This document shows, piece after piece, positions 11,270-21,640 of a stretch of 64,000 nt of DNA. The stretch's first letter is position 1, and every line of letters begins with the position of its first letter. The position numbers and the translations under genes were made by a program. This stretch comes from Candidatus Pelagibacterales bacterium (GTDB taxonomy: Bacteria; Pseudomonadota; Alphaproteobacteria; TMED109), in contig PAZF01000002.1 of NCBI GenBank assembly GCA_002715505.1, positions 1 through 64,000 of the forward strand, given 5' to 3'. The notes under the pieces are model-generated. The model had not been told where the DNA came from. It searched no databases and saw only the letters and a program-made list of their open reading frames with translations.

Positions 11270-12232
11270 TTAATGGATTTTATTTGCTAGTTTTCCAACT
11301 GTTAAGGCATAAAAGTCTGAATTATTATATTTTTTTATAACAGAAAAATTTTCAAATATTATAAAAAAATCATCTCCATTTTTACTATTTATAACTTTTA
11401 ATCTGACAAATGTATTTTTGTCGGAAATATAGTCTTTTTTATTAAGAATCTTAAGTTCATCTAATTCTTTCAAGGTATATAACTTTTTAGTATCTAATTT
11501 TAAATTACTGTTGCTTTTTAACTGAAAACTCCAAGGTTGATTTTTTTTCCAACCATGCTTATACAAGTAATTGGCTATAGATGCAAATACATCTCCTTCA
11601 CTATTCCAAATATCAATTTTATTATCTTGATTGTAATCAACAGCATAATTTAAGTAACTTGAAGGCATAAACTGGCTCTGTCCCATTGCTCCTGCCCATG
11701 ATCCTTTTAAAGACTTAGAATTTATTAATTTCTTATCTAAAATAATTAAAGCATTGAAGAGTTCTTTTTTGAAAAAAGACTTTCTTCTGCTTTGAAAAGA
11801 TAGTGTAGCTAGGGAGTCTATAATATTAAATGACCCTGTATAATATCCAAAATTACTTTCTAATGCCCATATTGAAACTATAATTTGAGATGGGACACCA
11901 TAAGTATTAGATATCTTATCAAGTAAGCCTTTATATTTTTTTTCTAATTCCTTTCCTTTATCTATTCGTTTTTTAGTAATATTTCTATTTTTATAATCTT
12001 TAAAAGAAATTTTAAATTCAGGTTGATTGTTGTACAGTTTTAATACTTTTTTATTTATTTTATCTATTTTTCCTATATTCTCAGTTACTACTTCTTTAGA
12101 TATTCCCATATCTATAGCTTGGGATATTATTCCATTCTTCCATGTTTTAAAATTGTTAGAAAAAACAGGGCTTATAACTATAAAAAAAAATAGTTTTAAA
12201 ATTAAAATAAAATTTAAAATAAAAATTACCAT
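11270..12232 (-). CDS. Lytic murein transglycosylase (MltB family)
   Basis: YGVPSQIIVSIWALESNFGYYTGSFNIIDSLATL; GSWAGAMGQSQFMPSSYLNYAVDYN. Confidence 0.92.
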   Translation of the reverse strand: MVIFILNFILILKLFFFIVISPVFSNNFKTWKNGIISQAIDMGISKEVVTENIGKIDKINKKVLKLYNNQPEFKISFKDYKNRNITKKRIDKGKELEKKYKGLLDKISNTYGVPSQIIVSIWALESNFGYYTGSFNIIDSLATLSFQSRRKSFFKKELFNALIILDKKLINSKSLKGSWAGAMGQSQFMPSSYLNYAVDYNQDNKIDIWNSEGDVFASIANYLYKHGWKKNQPWSFQLKSNSNLKLDTKKLYTLKELDELKILNKKDYISDKNTFVRLKVINSKNGDDFFIIFENFSVIKKYNNSDFYALTVGKLANKIH

Positions 12233-12622
12233 CTAATTGGCGTTTTTAAATTCTACAAAATAATTTTTAATTTTTTCAAATTCTATTTTCTCTAAAAAGC
12301 TTATATGGGTAGCTTCTATATAAATATTTGGAGCAACATTATAACTGAATGCTTCTAACCATCTGTCAGCACAAAGGCACCAAGCATCCCCTTCTTTTAA
12401 TCCTAAAAATTGATATTCTGGTCTTGGTGTAATTAAATCATTGCCTAGTTCTTTGGAAAACATTAAAAACTTTGTTGTTAACTTAGCACAAACAGTATGC
12501 TGCCCAGGATCATTATCAAAAGATTTGCAATAACCATCTCTATAAAATCCTGTTATAGGGTCAAGTGAACAAGGAACTAACTCTGTTCCTATAATATTCT
12601 TATCTCCTTTTTTATAACACAT
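12233..12622 (-). CDS. DUF2237 family protein
   Basis: CSLDPITGFYRDGYCKSFDNDPGQHTVCAKLTTKFLMFSKELGNDLITPRPEYQFLGLKEGDAWCLCADRW. Confidence 0.85.
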   Translation of the reverse strand: MCYKKGDKNIIGTELVPCSLDPITGFYRDGYCKSFDNDPGQHTVCAKLTTKFLMFSKELGNDLITPRPEYQFLGLKEGDAWCLCADRWLEAFSYNVAPNIYIEATHISFLEKIEFEKIKNYFVEFKNAN

Positions 12623-12663
12623 ATATTTTTGTTTATTTAAATAATACTATTATATTAGAATTT

Positions 12664-13002
12664 ATGAACAAAAAATATACTACTAAAATTCCTTATTCAA
12701 TAACAACAGAAACTTTAACTAAAATTAATTTTTTATTTGAATTATCTAAAGATACTAGGTCACCTTTAACAGTTCATCAACTATTAGATTTAATTCTTCT
12801 TAGAATAAGTCAAGAAACTAAAATTAGTGAAATCACCAATGGTGACGTATTACAGGCTTTATCAATGGCACTGGCAGTAAGAATGAAAATGGTTTCAGCA
12901 GATACTGCTATAGTTGAAAAGATTGTCTTAGAAAGCGTATTAAAAGCTTTAAACGCAGCTAAAAAAGCAGAAAGTATTACTATTTCTCCTGGAAATGCAT
13001 GA
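12664..13002 (+). CDS. Conserved-looking hypothetical protein
   Basis: 112-aa ORF with coding-like composition; no recognisable family. Confidence 0.5.
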   Translation: MNKKYTTKIPYSITTETLTKINFLFELSKDTRSPLTVHQLLDLILLRISQETKISEITNGDVLQALSMALAVRMKMVSADTAIVEKIVLESVLKALNAAKKAESITISPGNA

Positions 13003-13351
13003 TTTGTAAATTATCTTTTTTTTTACAACTAATAATATTTTCTACTATTAAATCGAGTTTATTTAAGAATTTATAAGAATTATTTATACAAGTCTTTAAA
13101 TTTTCAGAGTTTTCTGCATTATCTAGAACTAAGTTAACATTTATTTCTTTATTGAAGCAATTACATTTTTTATTTTTAATAAAATAAACAAATTCTCTAC
13201 TTAAATTTAAAGCATAATATTTACATTCAGATAAGTTTTTACTGTTAGTAGCATTGACCGCTATTTTTTTTAATTTTGATGCAGTAATTAAGTTTTTAGA
13301 ACACAAATACTCACTAGAAAAAAGAGCATTATTGCAGTACAAAAAACACAA
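12980..13351 (-). CDS. Hypothetical protein, cysteine-containing, probably secreted
   Basis: ORF with spaced Cys residues (CSKN, CKYYALN, CNCFNKE, CINNS). Confidence 0.35.
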   Translation of the reverse strand: MCFLYCNNALFSSEYLCSKNLITASKLKKIAVNATNSKNLSECKYYALNLSREFVYFIKNKKCNCFNKEINVNLVLDNAENSENLKTCINNSYKFLNKLDLIVENIISCKKKDNLQIMHFQEK

Positions 13352-13390
13352 TAATGCTCCTAAAAATTTAAGCTTATTATTTAGAAATAT

Positions 13391-13816
13391 CTAAATACTA
13401 CCTATCATGGAAGCTAATTTCTTTTTACCTCTTCCAATCATTTTTGTTCCTGCAATTGCATCTTTATTGCTGGTGTCATTTCCAACAATTACTAAACCTA
13501 TCATTCCCATTACTTTATGAGGGGTGCAGATATAAAGGTATACGCCTGCTTTTTCAAAAGTCATAGAAACATCCTTATTTAAACCAGACTTTGGAGGCAA
13601 GGACGCACCATCTGGGCCTGCAATAAATTCTACGTTGTGCCCTTTATTAGTTGCTACCCATTTTATAGTATCACCCACGTCAACTTTCACTACGTCTTCA
13701 CTAAATACCATTTTTTGTCCATCATCTCTCTTATTTAGCATTTCTACGACAATTTCCTTACTAAAACTCGTAAAAGTCATAAAAAAAGATGTTAACCCAA
13801 TTATTAAAATTCTCAT
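13391..13816 (-). CDS. Pseudoazurin (type 1 copper protein), paralog 1
   Basis: Signal peptide; IVVEMLNKRDDGQKMVFSEDVVKVDVGDTIKWV...GHNVEFIAG...YLYICTPHKVMGMIGLVIVG. Copper ligands H, C, H, M present. Start placed at MRILIIG. Confidence 0.92.
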   Translation of the reverse strand: MRILIIGLTSFFMTFTSFSKEIVVEMLNKRDDGQKMVFSEDVVKVDVGDTIKWVATNKGHNVEFIAGPDGASLPPKSGLNKDVSMTFEKAGVYLYICTPHKVMGMIGLVIVGNDTSNKDAIAGTKMIGRGKKKLASMIGSI

Positions 13817-13898
13817 ATTTACCTCTCTTTTAAAAATTATATAGTGACAATTGAAAAATTTCCAGCTTATACACCTTATAATAAAATACAATAACTAT

Positions 13899-16052
13899 TT
13901 AATTTAACTTTGCTTTTTGATGCAAACGCATTTCATGCAAAATAGGCTCGGTATAACCTGAAGGCTGATAACTTCCTTCTAAAACTAGCCTGCAAGCTGC
14001 TTTGAAGGCAGTGCCATCATAGTTTTTAGACATTGGAATATACTTTGGATCATTACTATTTTGTTCATCAACTTTTATTGCCATGTTTTTCATGGTGTTA
14101 ATTAAATTATCTTCTTCTATAATACCATGTTTTAACCAATTTGCTAAAATTTGAGATGAAATTCTGCATGTTGCTCTATCTTCCATTAAACCTATATCGT
14201 TAATATCTGGAACTTTAGAACATCCTACGCCTTGATCAACCCATCTCACCACATACCCTAGTATACTCTGACAATTATTATTGATTTCATTTTGTATATC
14301 TTCATCAGACCAATTTTGTCCCTTTGATAATGGAATAGCTAAGAGATCCTCTAAAGTATCATCATCAGTGCTATTTATGAGTTTTTCCTGCACCTTGCTA
14401 ACAGAAATTTCATGATAGTGCATGGCATGAATAGTAGCTGCTGTAGGACTTGGCACCCAAGCACAATTCGCGCCAGCTTTAGGGTGTATTATTTTATTAT
14501 TTAACATATCCTTCATTAAGTCTGGCATTGCCCACATTCCCTTTCCTATTTGTGCTTTTCCTTTTAAACCACATTTTAAACCTATTTTAACATTTCTATT
14601 TTCATAAGAATTAATCCATTTTGTACTTTTCATTTCTCCTTTTTTTAGAAATGGACCAGCTTCCATTGAAGTATGAATTTCATCACCGGTTCTATCTAAA
14701 AATCCAGTATTTATAAATGCTACTCTATTTTTTGCAGACCTTATGCATTCAGACAAATTAGCACTTGTTCTTCTTTCTTCATCCATAATTCCAAGTTTTA
14801 CTGTGTACTCCGGTAAATTTAAAATTTGTTCTATTTGGTTAAATGTTTCATTAGCAAATGCTACTTCTTCAGGCCCATGCATTTTTGGCTTGACTACATA
14901 TATAGAGTCATAATTAGAATTTTTATTATTACTTTTGAAATTAATCATACCTATTAAAGTAGTAAACATGGCATCCATTAACCCTTCAAATATTTCCTCA
15001 TTATTTTCTGTTAATATGGCAGGGTTAGTCATCAAATGGCCAACATTTCTTATTAACATTAGGGATCTTCCCTTTAGTATTCCATTTTCTCCATTTTTTT
15101 TTGTGTATGGAAGGTCTTCTGATAACTTTCTTTCTATTTCTTGATTATCTTTTATAAACTTAGTGCTAAGATTTCCTTTCATTAGGCCTAGCCAGTTTTT
15201 ATATGCTAAAACCTTATCTTCACCATCTACAGTAGCCACACTATCTTCACAATCCATAATAGTCGAGATTGCTGACTCAAAATAAATATCCGCTATATTT
15301 GCTTTGTCTGTTTTTCCAATTTTATTCTCAGGATTTATAAATATTCTAATGTGCAAGTTATTTTTTTTTAAAATTATTTCAAGCTTTTGATCACCTAGAA
15401 TTCTATATCCTGCGTATTGCTCTTCATCTAAAAGCTTTGTATTATTTTTATTTACTTCTATATTAAGCTTATTATTTTCTATGTTTAGTTTATTTACGCT
15501 TTCCCAACTCTCTCCGTCGAGTGGAAAGGTTTTATTTAAGTAACTTCTAGCATATTCTATTACTTGTTCTCCCCTCTCTTTATCATAATCAGAAGAGCTA
15601 GGAACATCTCCTAATACATCAGTTCCATAAATAGCATCATAAAAACTACCCCACCTAGCATTTGCTGCATTTAAAGCATACCTAGCATTAGTTATAGGAA
15701 CTACTAGTTGAGGACCACAAATGTAAGATATTTCAGGATCAGTATTAGCAGTTTCTATAGTAAAAGGTTCTCCTTCAGGAACTAAATATTCAATTTCTTC
15801 AAGATATTTCTTATATTCGATATAATCTATATTTTCTTTTCTTTCTTTATGCCAAATATCTAACTTTTCTTTAATTTTTTTTCTTTTATCAAGTAATTCT
15901 TTATTTTTAAGGGATAATTTTGTTATAAAACTATTAAAGTTTTTCCAGAAATCTCCATTATCTAAGCCTATTTCCTTTAAAACTTCATTATCTATAAAAT
16001 TTGCTAACTTTACATCAACCTTTAAGCCAAATTTATTTACTCTATCAACCAT
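13899..16052 (-). CDS. glcB: Malate synthase G
   Basis: ANARWGSFYDAIYGTDVL; MHGPEEVAFANETF; KLGIMDEERRTSANLSECIRSAKNRVAFINTGFLDRTGDEIHTSMEAGP; GANCAWVPSPTAATIHAMHYH. Confidence 0.97.
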   Translation of the reverse strand: MVDRVNKFGLKVDVKLANFIDNEVLKEIGLDNGDFWKNFNSFITKLSLKNKELLDKRKKIKEKLDIWHKERKENIDYIEYKKYLEEIEYLVPEGEPFTIETANTDPEISYICGPQLVVPITNARYALNAANARWGSFYDAIYGTDVLGDVPSSSDYDKERGEQVIEYARSYLNKTFPLDGESWESVNKLNIENNKLNIEVNKNNTKLLDEEQYAGYRILGDQKLEIILKKNNLHIRIFINPENKIGKTDKANIADIYFESAISTIMDCEDSVATVDGEDKVLAYKNWLGLMKGNLSTKFIKDNQEIERKLSEDLPYTKKNGENGILKGRSLMLIRNVGHLMTNPAILTENNEEIFEGLMDAMFTTLIGMINFKSNNKNSNYDSIYVVKPKMHGPEEVAFANETFNQIEQILNLPEYTVKLGIMDEERRTSANLSECIRSAKNRVAFINTGFLDRTGDEIHTSMEAGPFLKKGEMKSTKWINSYENRNVKIGLKCGLKGKAQIGKGMWAMPDLMKDMLNNKIIHPKAGANCAWVPSPTAATIHAMHYHEISVSKVQEKLINSTDDDTLEDLLAIPLSKGQNWSDEDIQNEINNNCQSILGYVVRWVDQGVGCSKVPDINDIGLMEDRATCRISSQILANWLKHGIIEEDNLINTMKNMAIKVDEQNSNDPKYIPMSKNYDGTAFKAACRLVLEGSYQPSGYTEPILHEMRLHQKAKLN

Positions 16053-16142
16053 AGAAACCCTTTCAAAATTTTTATATATTTATAATATTATAACAAATGC
16101 ATTTTAATAATGTAAGAATTTAACATTTAAAAGTATAGCTTT

Positions 16143-16715
16143 ATGAATAAAAAAAGTTTAATAGCGCAAATAGGAGAACCAATCCTTAGAAAGAAAACCA
16201 AAGATGTCGATCCTTGTGATATTAAAACCCATAAAATCAAAAGAATAATTAAACAATTAATAAAAATTATGAGACTTTGCAATGGAGCAGGACTAGCAGC
16301 TAATCAAATATACTATAATTATAGAATGTGTGTTTTAGAAATAGAAAATAATAAAAGATATAAGCATCTTCCTAAATTACCATTAAAAATATTAATTAAT
16401 CCAAGAATAAAAATTATAGATAAAAAAAATACCTTTGATTCTTATGAAGGATGTTTGAGTGTTCCTAATTTAAGAGGAAAGGTTAAAAGAAATTGCAAAA
16501 TTAAGGTAGATTACTTTGATGAGAATGCAAAATTTAAGTCTGAAGTAATTGAAGGTTATTTGGCGGTAGTATTTCAACATGAAATAGATCATTTGGATGG
16601 TGTAATTTTTACAGATAAAGTAATTGATAATAAGTCTCTAGTTACTTATGAAAATTATAAAAAATTTTATGAAAAAAAATATTTACTAGAATTAAAAAAT
16701 AGATTTAATAGATAA
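16143..16715 (+). CDS. def: Peptide deformylase
   Basis: GAGLAANQI, EGCLSVPN, FQHEIDHLDGVIFTD. Confidence 0.95.
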   Translation: MNKKSLIAQIGEPILRKKTKDVDPCDIKTHKIKRIIKQLIKIMRLCNGAGLAANQIYYNYRMCVLEIENNKRYKHLPKLPLKILINPRIKIIDKKNTFDSYEGCLSVPNLRGKVKRNCKIKVDYFDENAKFKSEVIEGYLAVVFQHEIDHLDGVIFTDKVIDNKSLVTYENYKKFYEKKYLLELKNRFNR

Positions 16716-16728
16716 TTTATTTATAAAT

Positions 16729-17538
16729 TTAGGGTTTTATAAACTTTAAGGTCATTCGATCACTCTCGCCTATTTCTAGATATTTCTTTTTATCTTGTTT
16801 TCCCAATTTCAATGTAGGAGGCAATGTCCATACACCCTTAGGATGGATTTTTGTATCTAATTTATTAGCATTTATTTCTGATTTTTCTAATAAAACAAAT
16901 CCGACTTGTTCAGCCATTTTTATAGTTAAACTTTCTGTGACATATCCAGTTGTTTTCATTTTAGATAAATCAAAAGATTCAGGAGCTCTGTGTTCTACAA
17001 CACCAAACACTCCACCATGCTTTAGTGAATTAAATGATACTTCTAGAACTTCTTTTAAATAACCACTTTTTAGCCAATTATGGAGGTTTCTAAAGGTTAA
17101 CACCATATCAATAGTATTGTCTTCTGTTAATTGTTGTGGAGGCATTGACAATACTGTCATTTTGATTTTACTAAAGTTTATTTCATACTTTATTCTTTCT
17201 TCATAACTTCTTCTCATTTTAGCTCTCCATTCAGATTCACGAGGATTAAAATGGGCAGCTATTAGCAAGCCATTTTCTTTTAGATATGGTGCAAGTATTT
17301 CTGTATACCAACCTCCTGGGGAATTTCCGCCACTAGGCTGAAGCTCAATTATTTTCATGTTTCTTTTTATACCAAAAAAGTCTAAAGTTTCTTTAGGATT
17401 TCTATACTTATCTCTTAAAACATATTCAGGTGTCCTACTTTTACTATTAATTACCTCATTTAAAAAATCATCTGAAATCAATGAGTTACTATTAAAAATA
17501 AGAATATTTAAAACAATTGATAGACAAAAGAAGCGCAT
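16729..17538 (-). CDS. Secreted class I SAM-dependent methyltransferase-like protein
   Basis: N-terminal signal peptide; RNPKETLDFFGIKRNMKIIELQPSGGNSPGGWYTEILAPYL; LTFRNLHNWLKSGYLKEVLE. Confidence 0.72.
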   Translation of the reverse strand: MRFFCLSIVLNILIFNSNSLISDDFLNEVINSKSRTPEYVLRDKYRNPKETLDFFGIKRNMKIIELQPSGGNSPGGWYTEILAPYLKENGLLIAAHFNPRESEWRAKMRRSYEERIKYEINFSKIKMTVLSMPPQQLTEDNTIDMVLTFRNLHNWLKSGYLKEVLEVSFNSLKHGGVFGVVEHRAPESFDLSKMKTTGYVTESLTIKMAEQVGFVLLEKSEINANKLDTKIHPKGVWTLPPTLKLGKQDKKKYLEIGESDRMTLKFIKP

Positions 17539-17595
17539 ATATCAAAATACTTCTAAAATTTTAAATTAGCAATAAAGATTTTATTTTTTAAAATA

Positions 17596-18246
17596 TTAAA
17601 TGACTTTTAAAATTTTTTCATTAAGTAAAACATAAGTTTTATATTTGTTGTTAAATATATTTTTAAAAATTTTATCTTTAGCATCTATACCCCCAGTAAA
17701 AGCTCCATATGCTGGCAAAATAATTTTTGATTCTCCAACTAAAAAACAAGGCTTAGAAATTTTAATTTTAAAAAGCTTAATTGTCGCTTTAGGATGATAA
17801 TGCCCACTTAATTCATAATCATTATTTTTTAATGATCTATGGTTAAAACTAATATTGTCAATTTGATATTCACTTAAATATCTTGCTTGTTTGGGTCTAA
17901 TATGACCATCATGATTTCCTACTAACCATATTACTTCAAAGCTTCTACATAAATTATTTAAATAAAGTCTTAATTTTTTGCTAAGTCTATTTATACCTTC
18001 TTTATCATGAAAGATATCACCTAATAGAATGATCTTTTTTACTTCTAAAGCACGTAATGTCAGTTCAAGTCTAGAAATAGTTTCAATGCTATCGTATGGA
18101 GGCAAAAAATTTCCCAATTTTGCAAAATATGATGATTTTTCTAAGTGTAAATCTCCTAATATTAAAGATTTTTTTTCAGGCCAATATATAGATCCATCAA
18201 ATTGCAAAAATAATTCTTTATTAGCAAATAAAATTTTATTCGACAT
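17596..18246 (-). CDS. pdeM: Ligase-associated DNA damage response metallophosphoesterase PdeM
   Basis: SLILGDLHLEKSSYFAK; LGDIFHD; WLVGNHDGH; adjacent to the Lhr-type helicase. Confidence 0.88.
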   Translation of the reverse strand: MSNKILFANKELFLQFDGSIYWPEKKSLILGDLHLEKSSYFAKLGNFLPPYDSIETISRLELTLRALEVKKIILLGDIFHDKEGINRLSKKLRLYLNNLCRSFEVIWLVGNHDGHIRPKQARYLSEYQIDNISFNHRSLKNNDYELSGHYHPKATIKLFKIKISKPCFLVGESKIILPAYGAFTGGIDAKDKIFKNIFNNKYKTYVLLNEKILKVI

Positions 18247-20677
18247 TGTATGCTTCTTTTATTAATTCTTGCTCGATATTGTCTGTTTCATACCTTATAA
18301 TTTTATCATGTGATATTTTCTCGCTATAAAACTCCATGACTATAGGTATTGCAAAAGGTGAAATCTTTCTAAGCTCATTATGACGTATTTTATGTTGAAT
18401 TTTTTTAATAAATGCTTTTAATTTATCAAATTTAATCATATCATTTAATGCTTCATCTCTAGTAGCTTTTATAAGTATATGATTTCTTTCATATTTTTCT
18501 AAAACATCATAGATTAGATTTGAACTAAAATTTACTTGTTTGTGTGTTTTTAATTTACCGGGTAATTTTTTGTCTATTAATCCTGATATTACTGCAACAC
18601 TTTTAAAGTGTTTTTTTAATATAGATGTATTTTTAAGCCAGTTATTAAAGTTATTTTTTAATAAGTCACTGTTAAATAGTTTTTTAATATTTTTGAATTT
18701 TTTTACCGACCAAACAGCCAAAGCATAATCAGATGCTACAAAAGCTAATGGTTGACAGTTATATTCTTCAAGTTTTTGCATAATTAAAACACCAAGAGTT
18801 TGATTGGCATTTCTCCCCTGAAAAGTATATGAGACTATATAATTATTTCTATTCCTTTTAAAAGTTTCAATTAATAAACCATCTACAGGTGGCAATGAGG
18901 ATTCTCTCTTCTGAATTGATAGCCAATCTAAAATTTGATCTGGTAAATTAAACTTATTATAATTTTTTATCAAGCTTATAACACTTTTAGCAAGAAAAGA
19001 GCTTAAAGGGAGGTTGCCTCCAGCATAAGAGGGAATCTTGGGATGTTTTCCATTAGATTTTATTACTTCTACTCCCTTTTGGGATATTTTCTGAAAATTT
19101 AATATTAAGCCTGCAAATAAAAAAGTATCATCCTTCTGTAATTGATTAATAAAATACTCTTCTATGTAACCAAGCTTTTTATTCTTTAAGAATACAGGAA
19201 TTATTTCAGCTTCTACTATAGTCCCAAGATTCATTCTATATCTTTTTATAAAATTATTGTTTGATATAGAAAAAATATTTTTATTCTTCTTTAATCTAGA
19301 AAATAATTTGTAATTTTTTAGCACGTAACCTCCATTATGAACAAAACTTAGTACTGAGTTAAAACTCACTCTAGTTAAGTTTCTATATGGCCAGGTCTTT
19401 TTAACTTGCTTAAATAAATCCGATGCATCAAAGGGCTGACTACATGCTACTCCGTTAATATGTTGAGCTAAAACATCTAAACTTCCAATTTTTTCTGGAA
19501 TTTCTTCAATTTTATTTTTCTTTATAGCTTCTTTTGCAGCTAAACATTCTAGATATTCAAATCTATTTGTAGGAACTAAAATAGCTTTTGAGGCTTTATT
19601 AATGTTATGATTGCTTCTTCCAATCCTTTGAATTATTCTTATTATTCCCTTAGGTGCCCCTACTTGTATTACTAGATCTACGTTTCCCCAGTCTAAACCA
19701 AGTTCTAAGGAGCTGGTGGCAACAATGCAATTAATTTCCCCTTTAAACATTTTTTTTTCAATTTTTAATCTTAATTCCTTATCTAAACTTCCATGATGAA
19801 TTGCTATATTGAGATTAAATTTATTTATTTTCCATAAACTTTGGAATATAAATTCTGATTGTGCTCTAGTATTTACAAAAATAATTGTACTAGCATGATT
19901 TTTTATAATTGAGTAAATATCCTCAATTGCGTAAGAAGCCATATGACCAGACCATGGAATTGATTTAGCAGAATTGATAATACTAATTGAAATATCTTTG
20001 TTAATATTAGGATTTATACAAATTTTATTTTTTGAGTTTGAAAAATAATCCAAAGTTTTTTGTGCATTACTTACAGTTGCTGACAATCCTATTTTTACTG
20101 CTTTTTTAGAAAATGTTGATAGTCTAGCTAAATTTAATGCTAACAAGTCTCCTCTTTTTGTATGCATAATATTATGTAATTCGTCAATAATTATATATTT
20201 TATACCTAAAAAGTATTGATTTGAGTTTTTATATGACATTAATAATGCAAAAGACTCTGGGGTAGTAATTAAAAAATTTGGTGGATGTTTTAGTTGTTTT
20301 TTTTTGTGATAACTGGAGGTATCTCCAGTCCTAGACTCTATTTTTATGTTAAGTTTTGCTTCTTGAATTGGTGTTTCTAAATTTCTTTTAATATCATATA
20401 TTAATGATTTTATAGGAGATATATATAATGTAGTAAAGAAGCCTGTCTTAACATCATCCTTAAAGTTAATAATTGGCGTGATAAAAGCAGCAAGAGTTTT
20501 CCCAGTCCCTGTAGGAGCATTAATTAATATGTCCTTTTTTGCACAAACAGATTTATAAGATTGAATTTGATAATCATAATAATAATTTTTTTTTTTTTTA
20601 AGCCAATCTGTAAGAGGATGGGATTGGATTTTATCATTTAAGGTGCTATTTAATTTAAAATGAGTATAGTTTCCCAT
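18236..20677 (-). CDS. Ligase-associated DNA damage response DEXH-box helicase (Lhr-like)
   Basis: INAPTGTGKTLAAFI, IIDELHNIM, IGLSATVSN, TSSLELGLDWGNVDLVIQVGAPKGIIRIIQRIGRSNH. Confidence 0.92.
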   Translation of the reverse strand: MGNYTHFKLNSTLNDKIQSHPLTDWLKKKKNYYYDYQIQSYKSVCAKKDILINAPTGTGKTLAAFITPIINFKDDVKTGFFTTLYISPIKSLIYDIKRNLETPIQEAKLNIKIESRTGDTSSYHKKKQLKHPPNFLITTPESFALLMSYKNSNQYFLGIKYIIIDELHNIMHTKRGDLLALNLARLSTFSKKAVKIGLSATVSNAQKTLDYFSNSKNKICINPNINKDISISIINSAKSIPWSGHMASYAIEDIYSIIKNHASTIIFVNTRAQSEFIFQSLWKINKFNLNIAIHHGSLDKELRLKIEKKMFKGEINCIVATSSLELGLDWGNVDLVIQVGAPKGIIRIIQRIGRSNHNINKASKAILVPTNRFEYLECLAAKEAIKKNKIEEIPEKIGSLDVLAQHINGVACSQPFDASDLFKQVKKTWPYRNLTRVSFNSVLSFVHNGGYVLKNYKLFSRLKKNKNIFSISNNNFIKRYRMNLGTIVEAEIIPVFLKNKKLGYIEEYFINQLQKDDTFLFAGLILNFQKISQKGVEVIKSNGKHPKIPSYAGGNLPLSSFLAKSVISLIKNYNKFNLPDQILDWLSIQKRESSLPPVDGLLIETFKRNRNNYIVSYTFQGRNANQTLGVLIMQKLEEYNCQPLAFVASDYALAVWSVKKFKNIKKLFNSDLLKNNFNNWLKNTSILKKHFKSVAVISGLIDKKLPGKLKTHKQVNFSSNLIYDVLEKYERNHILIKATRDEALNDMIKFDKLKAFIKKIQHKIRHNELRKISPFAIPIVMEFYSEKISHDKIIRYETDNIEQELIKEAYNVE

Positions 20678-21640
20678 AATTTATTTATCCAATCAATAAA
20701 TGCTTATATAGACCCTATTAAGCCTGTAGACAAGGCTATAATTACACATGCACATGCTGATCACGCTAGACCTAATCATAAAACCGTCTTAGCTACTGAG
20801 GATACAATCAATATTATGAAAATTAGGTATGGAAATGAATGCGCAAAAAATTTTCAAATTATTAAATATGGGGAAAAACTAGTAATTAATGACATCATAG
20901 TTTCTTTTTATCCTTCAGGACATATTCTTGGTAGTGCACAAATTCTCATAGAAAATAAAAACAATAAAATCTTAATTACTGGGGATTATAAAACTATTCC
21001 AGATGATACTACTGAAAGTTTTAAATTAGTAAAAACCGATACACTTATAACTGAAGCTACCTTTGGACTTCCAATTTTCAAACATCCAGATCCTGATAAA
21101 GAAATATTAAAACTTTTAGAATCAGTAAAAAATTTTTCAGAAAAACCACATATTGTAGGAGCATACGCTCTGGGCAAGGCTCAAAGAATAATAAGGCTCC
21201 TTAGAAAAGCAGGATATGATGAGATGATTTATATGCATGGTGCTATTGAAAAAATAAGTAATTATTATATTCAAAAAGGAATAATGTTAGGAAAATTAAA
21301 AAAAGTAGAAAAGGAGGACATTAAAAGTTTAAAGGGAAAAATTATAATTGCTCCTCCATCGGCTCTTAAAGACAGATGGATAAGAAAATTTGATAATGTA
21401 AGAACATGTTTGGCTTCAGGATGGATGATGATCAAACAAAGAGCTAAGCAAAGCAAAGTAGATTTACCTTTAGTCATTTCTGACCATGCAGATTGGAATG
21501 AATTAACTAATACAATAATTAATTGCCAAACTCAAAAGGTATGGATAACTCATGGTCGAGAAGATGCATTAAAATATTGGTGTGAAAAAAATAATATATA
21601 TGCTCAAGCGCTTTCACTTAAAGGAAAAGAAGAACATTGA
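20660..21640 (+). CDS. Ligase-associated DNA damage response exonuclease (MBL fold)
   Basis: DKAIITHAHADHARPNH; YPSGHILGSAQILIE; ITGDYK; WITHGREDALKYW. Confidence 0.92.
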   Translation: MSIVSHNLFIQSINAYIDPIKPVDKAIITHAHADHARPNHKTVLATEDTINIMKIRYGNECAKNFQIIKYGEKLVINDIIVSFYPSGHILGSAQILIENKNNKILITGDYKTIPDDTTESFKLVKTDTLITEATFGLPIFKHPDPDKEILKLLESVKNFSEKPHIVGAYALGKAQRIIRLLRKAGYDEMIYMHGAIEKISNYYIQKGIMLGKLKKVEKEDIKSLKGKIIIAPPSALKDRWIRKFDNVRTCLASGWMMIKQRAKQSKVDLPLVISDHADWNELTNTIINCQTQKVWITHGREDALKYWCEKNNIYAQALSLKGKEEH